Positions 1 through 5,730 of a stretch of DNA of 9,933 nt are shown here, piece after piece (position 1 is the first letter of the stretch; every line of letters begins with the position of its first letter). The DNA lies in NCBI GenBank assembly GCA_016292295.1, contig JADNEJ010000086.1:11755-21687 (forward strand), in the 5' to 3' direction. The notes beneath the pieces are model-generated. The model did no database searches. It had not been told where the DNA came from and saw only the letters and a program-made list of their open reading frames with translations. The stretch is from Candidatus Thiodictyon intracellulare (GTDB lineage Bacteria; Pseudomonadota; Gammaproteobacteria; Chromatiales; Chromatiaceae). The position numbers and the translations under genes are program-made.

Positions 1-194
1 TCACTCACGTATTTATAAGTGTCTCAAAAAATTTTTGTAGTAAATCGGATAGATTGCCAATAAGTTGATTGTCCTATCAGGTTCGCGTCTTTAAATCAGT
101 ATAATTTGGTTGAATATTAATTTTAATCCTGTATGATGAAAATACTCTGTTACCTAATTTGGAAACATTTTTTTCACAATGGGATTTCAGAAAG

Positions 195-223
195 GTGATA
201 AAAGTGCGACATATTGTTATAAT
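195..223 (+). promoter_or_regulatory. possible promoter for the IS630 element 1 transposase
   Basis: A perfect TATAAT lies at 218-223, preceded by TGT (an extended -10, TGnTATAAT). A GTGATA hexamer, 4 of 6 to TTGACA, lies 17 bp upstream at 195-200. The site is 20 bp upstream of the probable ancestral transposase ATG at 244. AT-rich DNA gives such matches by chance, so this is only a candidate. Confidence 0.3.
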
Positions 224-263
224 AGAGACACGAGTTATTTCAGATGAAATTCAAGAATACTCT

Positions 264-286
264 CAATAGCGCGCCGCGCGCTATTG
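264..286. repeat. perfect 10-bp inverted repeat with 3-nt loop
   Basis: CAATAGCGCG and CGCGCTATTG are separated by CCG. The GC-rich stem stands out in AT-rich DNA. It lies in the first codons of the broken transposase. Neither strand has a T-tract after it, so it does not look like an intrinsic terminator. A role in limiting transposase expression is possible but unproven. Confidence 0.6.
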
Positions 287-464
287 ATATAATCCAATTA
301 AGGCAAATTATTAAATAAGAATAGTTGCAGGGGGTACGCAATCGCTCGCACGCAATCATTCTTCTTTTTCAAGATCACCGGTCATTTGAAGATGACGCAA
401 GGTTTTTTAATTTTAATATTAATACGATAAATCACTGGGCAGGTCGGTGGGCTGTCGAGGGGAT

Positions 465-600
465 GGCCTTGATCATGATTCCGCCCACCTTGTTCAGTCC
501 CGGGTTCAGTCCCAGCGTCGCCGCTCCCTTGCAAAACATATTATTGCGCGCGCAAATCCACATGGGCCGGCCGGCCTTGGGCGGATTTGTGATCAAGGCC
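465..600 (+). mobile_element. MITE-like element, copy 1 (136 bp), with 8-bp target duplication
   Basis: The element begins GGCCTTGATCA and ends TGATCAAGGCC, a perfect 11-bp terminal inverted repeat. The similarity continues imperfectly to about 23 bp (TGATTCCGCCCA against the reverse of TGGGCGGATTTG). It is flanked by the perfect direct repeat GAGGGGAT at 457-464 and 601-608. Removing the element and one repeat restores a continuous transposase reading (AVEG-INGVYDLDG), which shows it inserted into the IS630 gene. A near-identical copy lies inverted at 9754-9878. It is too short to encode a transposase, so it must have been moved in trans. The 8-bp duplication rules out mobilisation by IS630, which duplicates TA. 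Families that make 8-bp duplications (such as ISL3, IS66, IS256, IS1595) are candidates, but I cannot choose between them. Confidence 0.9.
492..515 (+). repeat. 12-bp tandem duplication inside MITE copy 1
   Basis: GTTCAGTCCCGG is followed directly by GTTCAGTCCCAG. The second MITE copy has a single unit here. Together with one single-base gap, this explains the 136 against 125 bp lengths. Confidence 0.85.
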
Positions 601-1295
601 GAGGGGATTAACGGGGTCTATGATTTGGACGGCCGAGGCGTCAAGCCGATATTGACCGAAGCCGACGAGACTCTAATCCTAGAGTGCTTAGAAATTGACC
701 CTCGTTCGCTGAGGACACTCGACGCAATGGTAATAGAGCGGACTGGTAAGACAGCGAGTCTAGCAACATATCGTCGAAATCATAAAGAAGCATTGTAACT
801 CATTGAAAATAAAATTAAATTCCTAAAGAAAGCCTAGCTGAAGACGAACGTGACCGAGGCGTAAGTGATCTTGCAGGACTCAATGGTCTTGCCAAAGACG
901 GTGAATTTGATCTCGTCTATTTCAATGCGCCAGGATTCAGTTTGCAGCCGTATATCCCTTATGTCTTGCAGGACATCGGCCGGGCTAGAACTCTCCGCAT
1001 TCCTGCTCCGCATTCCATGCGGATTAATGTTCTCGCCTTCTTGAATCCGAAGGCGCAAACGGTGGACGCTTATGAATAAATCGGTCTGATGACCAGTTTG
1101 ATGCTGATTGATACTATGGATTATTTTTGTAGTCTACTCACATGAGTCATGTAGTTTTGGTGCTAGATAACGTGCCGATTCATATGAGCAATGCAGTTAA
1201 GGAACGCGGGGAATATTTGGAAAAACGCTGGTTGATACTTTACTTTCTTACGCGATACTCACCAGCATTGAATCTGATTGAAATTTTTTGGCGTA

Positions 1296-1319
1296 AAATG
1301 AAATACGAAATGAAATACG
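1296..1319 (+). repeat. 12-bp tandem duplication in the IS630 element 1 transposase
   Basis: AAATGAAATACG occurs twice in perfect tandem. It adds four codons and produces KMKYEMKYEW where the family has one K-Y-E-W segment after the catalytic glutamate. Confidence 0.85.
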
Positions 1320-1422
1320 AATGGATTCAATCTCTGGCTTACGTGAGTATAACTGAATTACCTTGCGCAATCCATCCAATAATAGATTCGCTCGGAACTG
1401 AGTTTAGAATTAAATTTGCGAA

Positions 1423-2337
1423 TTAGATTTTGACGGCATGGCGCTCCACAAATTTTTCCGTTGAGGTACTTATATTGACGTACTCGGGTTGAAGCCGCAC
1501 CCCGGTGTGGCGCTCGACCTCGTGCCGCACGTGATCCACCAGTCCCACGATGTCCCGGGCCGTGGCCGGGCCCGTATTGATAATGAAATTCGCATGCTTT
1601 TCGGAGACCTGGGCCCCGCCGAACCGATAGCCCTTGAGTCCGACTGACTCGATCAGCCGTGCCGCGTGGTCCCCCGGCGGGTTGCGGAACACCGATCCGC
1701 AACTCGGCAGCCCCGTGGGCTGGGTGCGGGCGCGCTGGTCCAGGAGGGCGTGAATACGCGCCATGGCGGCCGCGCCGTCCCCCAGTTGCAGTTCAAGTTC
1801 CACGTCGAGAAACCATTCGCCAGGGGCCCCGCGGACCTCCCGGTAGCCGATGTAGAAGTCGGCCGGCGCGCGTTCGCGTACCACGCCGGTCCGATCGATG
1901 CTGCGCACCCGTCCGACGCGAGTCCAGGTCTCCCCGCCCCAAGCCCCGGCGTTCATCGTCAAAGCTCCGCCCATGGTGCCGGGGATACCCGCCAGGAATT
2001 CGACGCCGACCAGATCATGGCGGGCGGCAAAGCGGGCGACTCGGGCACAGGTGGTGCCGGCCTGCGCATAGATTCCGACGGGTCCCAGGCGCTCCAGGCG
2101 CGTCAGGCACCCATGAGTCAGAATCACGGTGCCGGGAAAGCCCGCGTCCGGGACCAGCAGGTTGCTGCCGAGCCCGAGCCAGAGCAGCGGCTCGCAGGGG
2201 TCCAGCCGGCGCAGAAACTCCACCAGGTCTTCCGCGTCCGCCGGTCGATAGAGCCGCCGCGCCGGACCCCCGACCCGCCAACTGGTGTGGCGGGCCAGGG
2301 ACTCACCCGTGCGCAACTCCCCGCGCAGTTCACTCAT
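1423..2337 (-). CDS. murB: MurB, UDP-N-acetylenolpyruvoylglucosamine reductase, with IS-derived C-terminal tail
   Basis: This FAD enzyme reduces UDP-GlcNAc-enolpyruvate to UDP-MurNAc with NADPH, the second committed step of cytoplasmic peptidoglycan synthesis. The 304-residue product shows the FAD-binding segment (RHTSWRVGGPA near 16-26; GLGSNLLV 55-62), AGIPGTMGGALTMNAGAWGGE (116-136), GYR (164-166), the proton-donor serine in SCGSVFRNP (Ser215), SEKHANFIIN (245-254) and the C-terminal L-x-P-E glutamate (Glu285). Right after Glu285 the family normally continues V-R-x-x-G. Here the gene instead reads into IS630 element 1 for 19 residues (YVNISTSTEK...AVKI) and stops 4 bp inside the transposase 3' end. 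The ATG at 2337 has no clear Shine-Dalgarno, and no other start exists in this frame after the upstream TGA near 2465. It is probably still functional because the catalytic residues remain. Confidence 0.93.
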   Translation of the reverse strand: MSELRGELRTGESLARHTSWRVGGPARRLYRPADAEDLVEFLRRLDPCEPLLWLGLGSNLLVPDAGFPGTVILTHGCLTRLERLGPVGIYAQAGTTCARVARFAARHDLVGVEFLAGIPGTMGGALTMNAGAWGGETWTRVGRVRSIDRTGVVRERAPADFYIGYREVRGAPGEWFLDVELELQLGDGAAAMARIHALLDQRARTQPTGLPSCGSVFRNPPGDHAARLIESVGLKGYRFGGAQVSEKHANFIINTGPATARDIVGLVDHVRHEVERHTGVRLQPEYVNISTSTEKFVERHAVKI

Positions 2338-2497
2338 GGCGGCAGGGCCGTGGCTGGGGCAGAGCGTGGCGCGCCGCCGGCGCCTGCCCCGCGGGACGCG
2401 CCAGCCCGATCGATCGACGCGGAAACCCTTGCAGGGGCTCCCCGCAGCCCATCGACAGCCGCCAGATCAGGGGGACTATGAGCGCTGGTGTAGTCAT
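2330..2497 (-). other. 55-codon ORF with good ribosome binding site; possible ancestral murB start now out of frame
   Basis: The ATG at 2497 is preceded by GGAGAGG four bases upstream, the best ribosome binding site near murB. The frame (MTTPALIVPLIW...PCRHE) ends at a TGA inside ATGAGTGA, overlapping the murB ATG by 8 bp. The product resembles no family I know. It may be the original MurB N-terminus displaced by a one-base frameshift, a short leader translationally coupled to murB, or chance in GC-rich DNA. No independent gene is claimed. Confidence 0.25.
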
Positions 2498-2517
2498 TCG
2501 ACCTCTCCGCGCAGACG
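2494..2517 (-). other. possible relict of the original murC 3' end
   Basis: Immediately beyond IS630 element 3, the minus strand reads RLRGEVE and then TGA. The stop overlaps the ATG at 2497 as ATGA, the same junction seen between murD and ftsW (6923-6926). This fits the last codons of an uninterrupted murC coupled to the next gene, cut off when the element entered. The inference rests on seven codons and the overlap geometry. Confidence 0.3.
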
Positions 2518-2558
2518 AAGAAAGTACGTCATTACGGGAAGAAAGTGCGTTAGTACGT
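2517..2558. repeat. two tandem 21-bp GTAC-type repeats at the murB-side end of element 3
   Basis: Units start at 2517 and 2538 (GAAGAAAGTACGTCATTACG and GAAGAAAGTGCGTTAGTACG, 17 of 20 matching). They lie directly beyond the transposase stop. Repeated motifs near element ends often bind the transposase; that role is inferred here. Confidence 0.6.
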
Positions 2559-3022
2559 TATACATAAGCGATAACAATTTTCGGCTTTTTATTCCAGATA
2601 ATTTTGAAATTCTCAGCGAGAAGCGTTCGGAGTAGCTGGGCAAATACATCGAGTTCAACAAAGAACTAGAATTTCTTGCAGGCAGCTCGAAATTTTTCAA
2701 ACATGTCGTAATATTGATTGTAAATCACCTGGCGTTTGAAGAATTTCCAAAAGCGCTCAATTAAATTAAGATTTGGACAGTAGGGCGAAAGTAGCTCCAT
2801 AGTTGGATTCGCGATGTCGTCAGATATGCGGTAACCGCTTTCGACTTGTAGTAACGGGCGTTATCGCAAATAACGAGGATGGATATGGCCGTCATAGCTC
2901 ATCCGCAGCAACCCCTCAAGGCCGCCCTTCTTATAACGCTTGAAGTAATCGCGAGCAGCATGAAGGCAGTTTACCAAAATTCTCGGCAGGTTACCCGCCG
3001 CGACTAAACCGGAATCTCACAT
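2558..3022 (-). pseudogene. IS630-family transposase remnant with large internal deletion
   Basis: Read on the minus strand, an ATG at 3020-3022 is followed at once by TGA (3017-3019). Then comes an N-terminal domain piece (GNLPRILV, AARDYFKRYKKGGLEGLL, RMSYDG) up to about 2890. The frame then jumps to the C-terminal catalytic end: ICDNARYYKSKAVTAYLTTS (near 2875-2817) and, after a frameshift near 2810, LSPYCPNLNLIERFWKFFKR. An in-frame TAG follows AACKKF, and the reading continues ELDVFAQLLRTLLAENFKII to the stop at 2558-2560. The segment with the first catalytic aspartate is missing. The D of CDNARYY and the E of NLIERFW remain. Its motifs differ from those of elements 1 and 2, so it belongs to another IS630 subgroup. 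Confidence 0.85.
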
Positions 3023-3079
3023 GAGAGACGTATAGTACGGAAGTACGCGAGGAGGGCGTTCACGCGCATGGCGACACCC

Positions 3080-3101
3080 TGAGCCCGTGCCAGCGGGCTC
3101 A
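3080..3101. repeat. 8-bp inverted repeat downstream of murC
   Basis: TGAGCCCG and CGGGCTCA are separated by TGCCAG. The hairpin lies about 38 bp past the murC stop, at the edge of element 3. There is no T-tract on either strand, so it is not called a terminator. Confidence 0.5.
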
Positions 3102-3125
3102 CGTACTTACGTACCAACGTACTTA
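3101..3125. repeat. GTAC-type direct repeats at the murC-side end of element 3
   Basis: ACGTACTTA occurs perfectly at 3101-3109 and 3117-3125. A further pair of AGTACG motifs lies at about 3034-3046. On the minus strand these read inward as AAGTACGT..., like the plus strand at 2520, which supports reading them as the opposite end of element 3. Confidence 0.5.
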
Positions 3126-3138
3126 GTTACCCCTCCGC

Positions 3139-4569
3139 TCACGTTTTTTCCCCCGTGAGGAGCCCCGGCAGCCGCGCCGCCAGGGCGCCGATGTCCCCGG
3201 CGCCGGACAGGAGAACCAGGTCTCCATCCTGAAGCAGGTTTCCCAGCAGCCCCGGTACCTCATTGATCCCCTGAGCGAACACCGGGTCCAAGAGACCCCG
3301 GGCGCGGATCGCACGGCTGAGCGAGCGCCCATCGGCACCGGCGATCGGCGCCTCCCCGGCGGGATAGACGTCGCAGAGCACCAGCAGGTCGGCGGTGGAG
3401 AGCACCTGGACGAAGTCCTCGAACTGCTCTTGAGTGCGGGTAAAGCGATGGGGCTGAAAGACCAGCACGAGTCGTCGGCCGGGCCAACCGCCGCGCGCGG
3501 CCTCCAGGGTAGCGGCCAGTTCCCGGGGATGGTGACCATAGTCGTCGACCAGGGTCAGTAGGCGGCCGCTCTGATCCTGCACTTGCGTGACCACGAAGCG
3601 CCGGCCCACTCCCTGGAAACCTGCCAGGGCGCGGGGGATTGCCTCCTCGTCCACCCCGAGTTCCAGGGCCACGGCAATGGCGGCCAGAGCATTGAGGACA
3701 TTGTGGCGGCCGGGCAGGTTAAGTTCGATGGATAAGGGCGTGGTCAATTCGCGGCTGCGGACCTCGAAGAACATGCGCAGGCCGTCCTGACGGATGTCCA
3801 CGGCGCGCACGTCAGCCTCCGGGCGGGTCCCATAGGTACGCACCGGTCGCGGCACCCGCGGCTCCAGGGCACGCACCTCCGGGTCGTCGATGCACAGCAC
3901 CGCCAGTCCGTAGAAGGGCAGGTGGTGGAGAAACTCCATGAAGGTATTGCGCAGGCGCTGGAAATCGTTGCCGTAGGTCTGCATGTGGTCGGCGTCGATG
4001 TTGGTGACGATCGACACCATGGGCTGGAGATACAGGAAAGAGGCGTCACTCTCGTCGGCCTCTGCCACCAGATATTTCGTGGTGCCGAGCTTGGCGTTCG
4101 CCCCGGCGCTGTTGAGCAGGCCGCCGATGACGAAGGTCGGATCGAGCCCGCCTTCCGCAAGCACACTCGCCACCAGGCTGGTGGTGGTGGTCTTACCGTG
4201 GGTCCCGACGACCGCGACCCCGTAATAGAAACGCATCAGTTCGGCCAGCATCTCGGCCCGACGCACGACGGGGATACGCCGGGCACGAGCTTCCTGGATC
4301 TCGGGGTTGGACTCGTCGATGGCGGTGGATACCACGACCGCATCCGCGTCAGTTACCTGGCCGGCGCGGTGGCCGATATAGACCTGCACCCCCAGGCCGC
4401 GCAGCCGTTTGGTGGTCGCACTCTCGCGCTGGTCAGACCCCGCGACCTCATAGCCCAGGTTGGCCATCAGCTCGGCGATCCCGCTCATCCCGGCCCCGCC
4501 CACACCGATAAAGTGCAGGCGCCGGACCCGGCCCATGTTGGCGGCGCTGTGGCTCAGATGTGGATTCAT
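3139..4569 (-). CDS. murC: MurC, UDP-N-acetylmuramate--L-alanine ligase
   Basis: This cytoplasmic ATP-dependent ligase adds L-Ala to UDP-MurNAc. The 476-residue protein carries the N-terminal Rossmann motif GVGGAGMSG (22-30), the P-loop [10 protein letters not shown] (122-131), [42 protein letters not shown] and QPHRFTRT, covering all three Mur ligase domains. Length is close to E. coli MurC. Translation may start at ATG 4569 or at Met12 ([10 protein letters not shown]). Neither has a Shine-Dalgarno, and DNA just before 4569 is a heptamer array. The C-terminus (GLLTGEKT) ends close to IS630 element 3 and may have lost a few residues (see the relict at 2494-2517). The next gene, murB, is 801 bp away instead of overlapping. 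Confidence 0.97.
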   Translation of the reverse strand: MNPHLSHSAANMGRVRRLHFIGVGGAGMSGIAELMANLGYEVAGSDQRESATTKRLRGLGVQVYIGHRAGQVTDADAVVVSTAIDESNPEIQEARARRIPVVRRAEMLAELMRFYYGVAVVGTHGKTTTTSLVASVLAEGGLDPTFVIGGLLNSAGANAKLGTTKYLVAEADESDASFLYLQPMVSIVTNIDADHMQTYGNDFQRLRNTFMEFLHHLPFYGLAVLCIDDPEVRALEPRVPRPVRTYGTRPEADVRAVDIRQDGLRMFFEVRSRELTTPLSIELNLPGRHNVLNALAAIAVALELGVDEEAIPRALAGFQGVGRRFVVTQVQDQSGRLLTLVDDYGHHPRELAATLEAARGGWPGRRLVLVFQPHRFTRTQEQFEDFVQVLSTADLLVLCDVYPAGEAPIAGADGRSLSRAIRARGLLDPVFAQGINEVPGLLGNLLQDGDLVLLSGAGDIGALAARLPGLLTGEKT

Positions 4570-4576
4570 TGGCTGG

Positions 4577-4611
4577 TGGTTAGTGGTTAGTGGTTAGTGG
4601 TTAGTGGTTAG
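4577..4611. repeat. heptamer array A: five perfect TGGTTAG units
   Basis: Five perfect tandem copies of TGGTTAG start 7 bp upstream of the murC ATG. On the coding (minus) strand this is an A/C-rich, unstructured, purine-poor leader where the ribosome binding site should be. It faces the inverted array at 4631-4665 across 19 bp. Confidence 0.95.
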
Positions 4612-4630
4612 CGGTGATCCGGACTTCTGA

Positions 4631-4665
4631 TCACTGACTACTGACCATTAACCACTGTTCACTAA
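4631..4665. repeat. heptamer array A': five degenerate YCACTRA-type units
   Basis: The units are TCACTGA, CTACTGA, CCATTAA, CCACTGT and TCACTAA, in opposite orientation to array A. The two arrays plus the 19-bp centre could form a long imperfect stem. The array covers the last codons of murG (LVNSG and the stop at 4648-4650). Confidence 0.85.
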
Positions 4666-5730
4666 TTCCAGGCAGGCGTCTGCGATACGGGTGACCGCAT
4701 CCGGATTGGCACGGGCACGGGCCGCTTGGGCCATGGCCAGCAACCGCCCGCGGTCGGCGAGCAGGTCGGCGATCAGGTCGGACAACAGGGTTGCGGTCAG
4801 ATCCCGTTGGATAATCAGTTGCGCCGCACCATGGTCCGCCAGGAAGCTGGCGTTGCCGCGCTGGTGGTCGTCCACCGCGTGCGGATAGGGGATCAGGATG
4901 GCGCCCAGACCCGCCGCGGCTAATTCGGAAACCGTCAATGCGCCGGCCCGGCACACTACCAGATCAGCCCAGGCGTAGGCCTGCGCCATGTCCTTGATGA
5001 AAGCGCTGACCTCGGCCTGGACCTCGGCCTGCGCATAGGCGCTACGCGCGATGGCCAGGGTCTGCTCGCCGGCCTGGTGACGGACCTCGGGGCGTAACGG
5101 CGCGGGCAGTCTGGCCAAGGCCGAGGGCAGGGTCTCGTTAAGCGCCTTGGCGCCCAGAGAGCCACCGAGCACCAGCAACCGCGCCCGCCCGGTCCGGCCG
5201 GCGAAGCGCTCCCCGGGCAGCGGCAGTTGGGTAATGTCGCTGCGCACCGGGTTACCGGTCGCCAGTGCGTGCCGCGCCGGGGGGAAACTGCCGGGAAAGG
5301 CCTCGAAGACTCGGCTGGCGATACGCGCGAGCCATTGGTTGGTCAGTCCAGGAACCGAGTTCTGCTCGTGGATCACCAGCGGCAGCCCCAGCGCCCGGGC
5401 CGCCAGAGCGCCGGGGCCGGAGACGAACCCACCCATCCCTAGGACCACCGCGGGGCGGCGGCGGCGCAGGATCGCGCGCGCCTGCAACAGGGCGCGAAGC
5501 AGGCGCACCGGGCCGGCCAGGACCGCGGTGATCCCCTTGCCGCGCAGCCCCTCGATCCGTACCCACTCCAGTTCAAACCCGTGCTCGGGGACCAGGCGTG
5601 ACTCCAAGCCCCGGCGGGTGCCGATCCAGAAGACCTGGGCGCCCCGCTCGCGCAGGGCGTCGGCCACCGCCAGCGCGGGGAAGACGTGACCGCCGGTACC
5701 GCCGGCCATGACGCCTATGCACGCAGCCAT
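4648..5730 (-). CDS. murG: MurG, UDP-GlcNAc:lipid I N-acetylglucosaminyltransferase
   Basis: MurG converts lipid I to lipid II on the inner face of the cytoplasmic membrane. The 360-residue GT-B enzyme shows the N-terminal glycine-rich loop (VMAGGTGGHVFPALAVA, 7-23), GMGGFVSGPG, HEQNSVPGLTN, the central LVLGGSLGAKALNE and the donor-binding RAGALTVSELAAAG followed by PYPHAVDDHQRGNA. I chose ATG 5730 because GGGAG lies 5 bp upstream (5736-5740) and the family motif begins within ten residues. The open frame runs further upstream, but only inside ftsW. It overlaps ftsW by 16 bp, so translation is probably coupled. The last five residues come from heptamer array A', which suggests the native C-terminus was altered. 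Confidence 0.97.
   Translation of the reverse strand: MAACIGVMAGGTGGHVFPALAVADALRERGAQVFWIGTRRGLESRLVPEHGFELEWVRIEGLRGKGITAVLAGPVRLLRALLQARAILRRRRPAVVLGMGGFVSGPGALAARALGLPLVIHEQNSVPGLTNQWLARIASRVFEAFPGSFPPARHALATGNPVRSDITQLPLPGERFAGRTGRARLLVLGGSLGAKALNETLPSALARLPAPLRPEVRHQAGEQTLAIARSAYAQAEVQAEVSAFIKDMAQAYAWADLVVCRAGALTVSELAAAGLGAILIPYPHAVDDHQRGNASFLADHGAAQLIIQRDLTATLLSDLIADLLADRGRLLAMAQAARARANPDAVTRIADACLELVNSG

Larger units (their letters stand above)
244..1426 (+). pseudogene. IS630-family transposase, broken by stops, frameshifts and a MITE
   Basis: An IS630/DDE_3-type transposase can be read in pieces. The likely ancestral ATG is at 244 (MKFKNTLNS...), followed in frame by TAA at 316-318 and TAG at 322-324. 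The N-terminal helix-turn-helix part (RNRSHAIILL, NTINHWAGRWAVEG) continues to 464. A MITE interrupts it at 465-600. The frame resumes (GVYDLDGRG, ILECLEIDPRSLRTL) and ends at 798. After a frameshift near 820, the catalytic middle reads KDGEFDLVYFNAPGFSL and stops at 1077-1079. After another shift near 1140, the end reads VLVLDNVPIHMSNAV and YSPALNLIEIFWRKMKYE and stops at 1424-1426. The first catalytic aspartate, usually in YFDExGF, is Asn here. The later D (LDN) and E (NLIE) remain. It cannot encode active enzyme. The last 4 bp overlap murB tail to tail. Confidence 0.88.
8..1480 (+). mobile_element. IS630-family element 1, degenerate, inserted at the murB 3' end
   Basis: This AT-rich block is bounded by imperfect terminal inverted repeats: CGTATTTATAAGTGTCTCAA at 8-27 and, read on the minus strand from 1480, CGTCAATATAAGTACCTCAA, with 15 of 20 positions matching. 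It encloses one broken IS630-type transposase. IS630 elements duplicate a TA. A TA is present at 1481-1482, but the left counterpart is CA at 6-7, so either the flank has mutated or the true ends lie about 7-8 bp further in (both ends also read TATAAGT). Length is about 1.47 kb, or about 1.33 kb without the MITE and its duplicated target. Base composition differs sharply from the GC-rich murB beside it. The exact ends are inferred. Confidence 0.75.
2517..3128 (-). mobile_element. IS630-family element 3, internally deleted, between murC and murB
   Basis: This AT-rich block separates two genes that are normally adjacent. It contains the N-terminal and C-terminal ends of one transposase without the middle. 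Both edges carry GTAC-rich repeats: AAGTACGT followed a few bases later by TACG occurs inward from 2520 on the plus strand and inward from about 3125 on the minus strand. These are taken as terminal or subterminal inverted repeats. At about 0.6 kb it is roughly half a complete IS630. The exact ends and TA duplication cannot be fixed by eye. Confidence 0.65.

Noticed and set aside
100..105. Second TATAAT box
   Set aside because: No -35 match lies at a suitable spacing; such hexamers are expected by chance in AT-rich DNA.
325..798. Independent gene with a TTG start at 325
   Set aside because: It is part of the IS630 transposase that remained open because the MITE inserted in frame. The true start region lies upstream at 244, behind two stops.
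834..1058. Minus-strand 74-codon frame
   Set aside because: It is the antisense of the IS630 catalytic region (DLVYFNAPGFSL), which is clearly coding-derived on the plus strand.
1659..2567. Long plus-strand open frames (about 270-300 codons) opposite murB
   Set aside because: They are antisense shadows of a GC-rich gene. They are rich in Arg, Pro and Gly, have no family motifs, and the minus frame has clear MurB motifs.
3080..3101. Intrinsic terminator after murC
   Set aside because: The stem is only 8 bp and no T-tract follows on the minus strand.
3922..4590. Plus-strand open frame of 222 codons opposite murC
   Set aside because: It is an antisense shadow of murC with no recognisable domain; murC is unambiguous.
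4577..4665. CRISPR-like repeats
   Set aside because: Units are 7 bp in direct tandem with no unique spacers between them.
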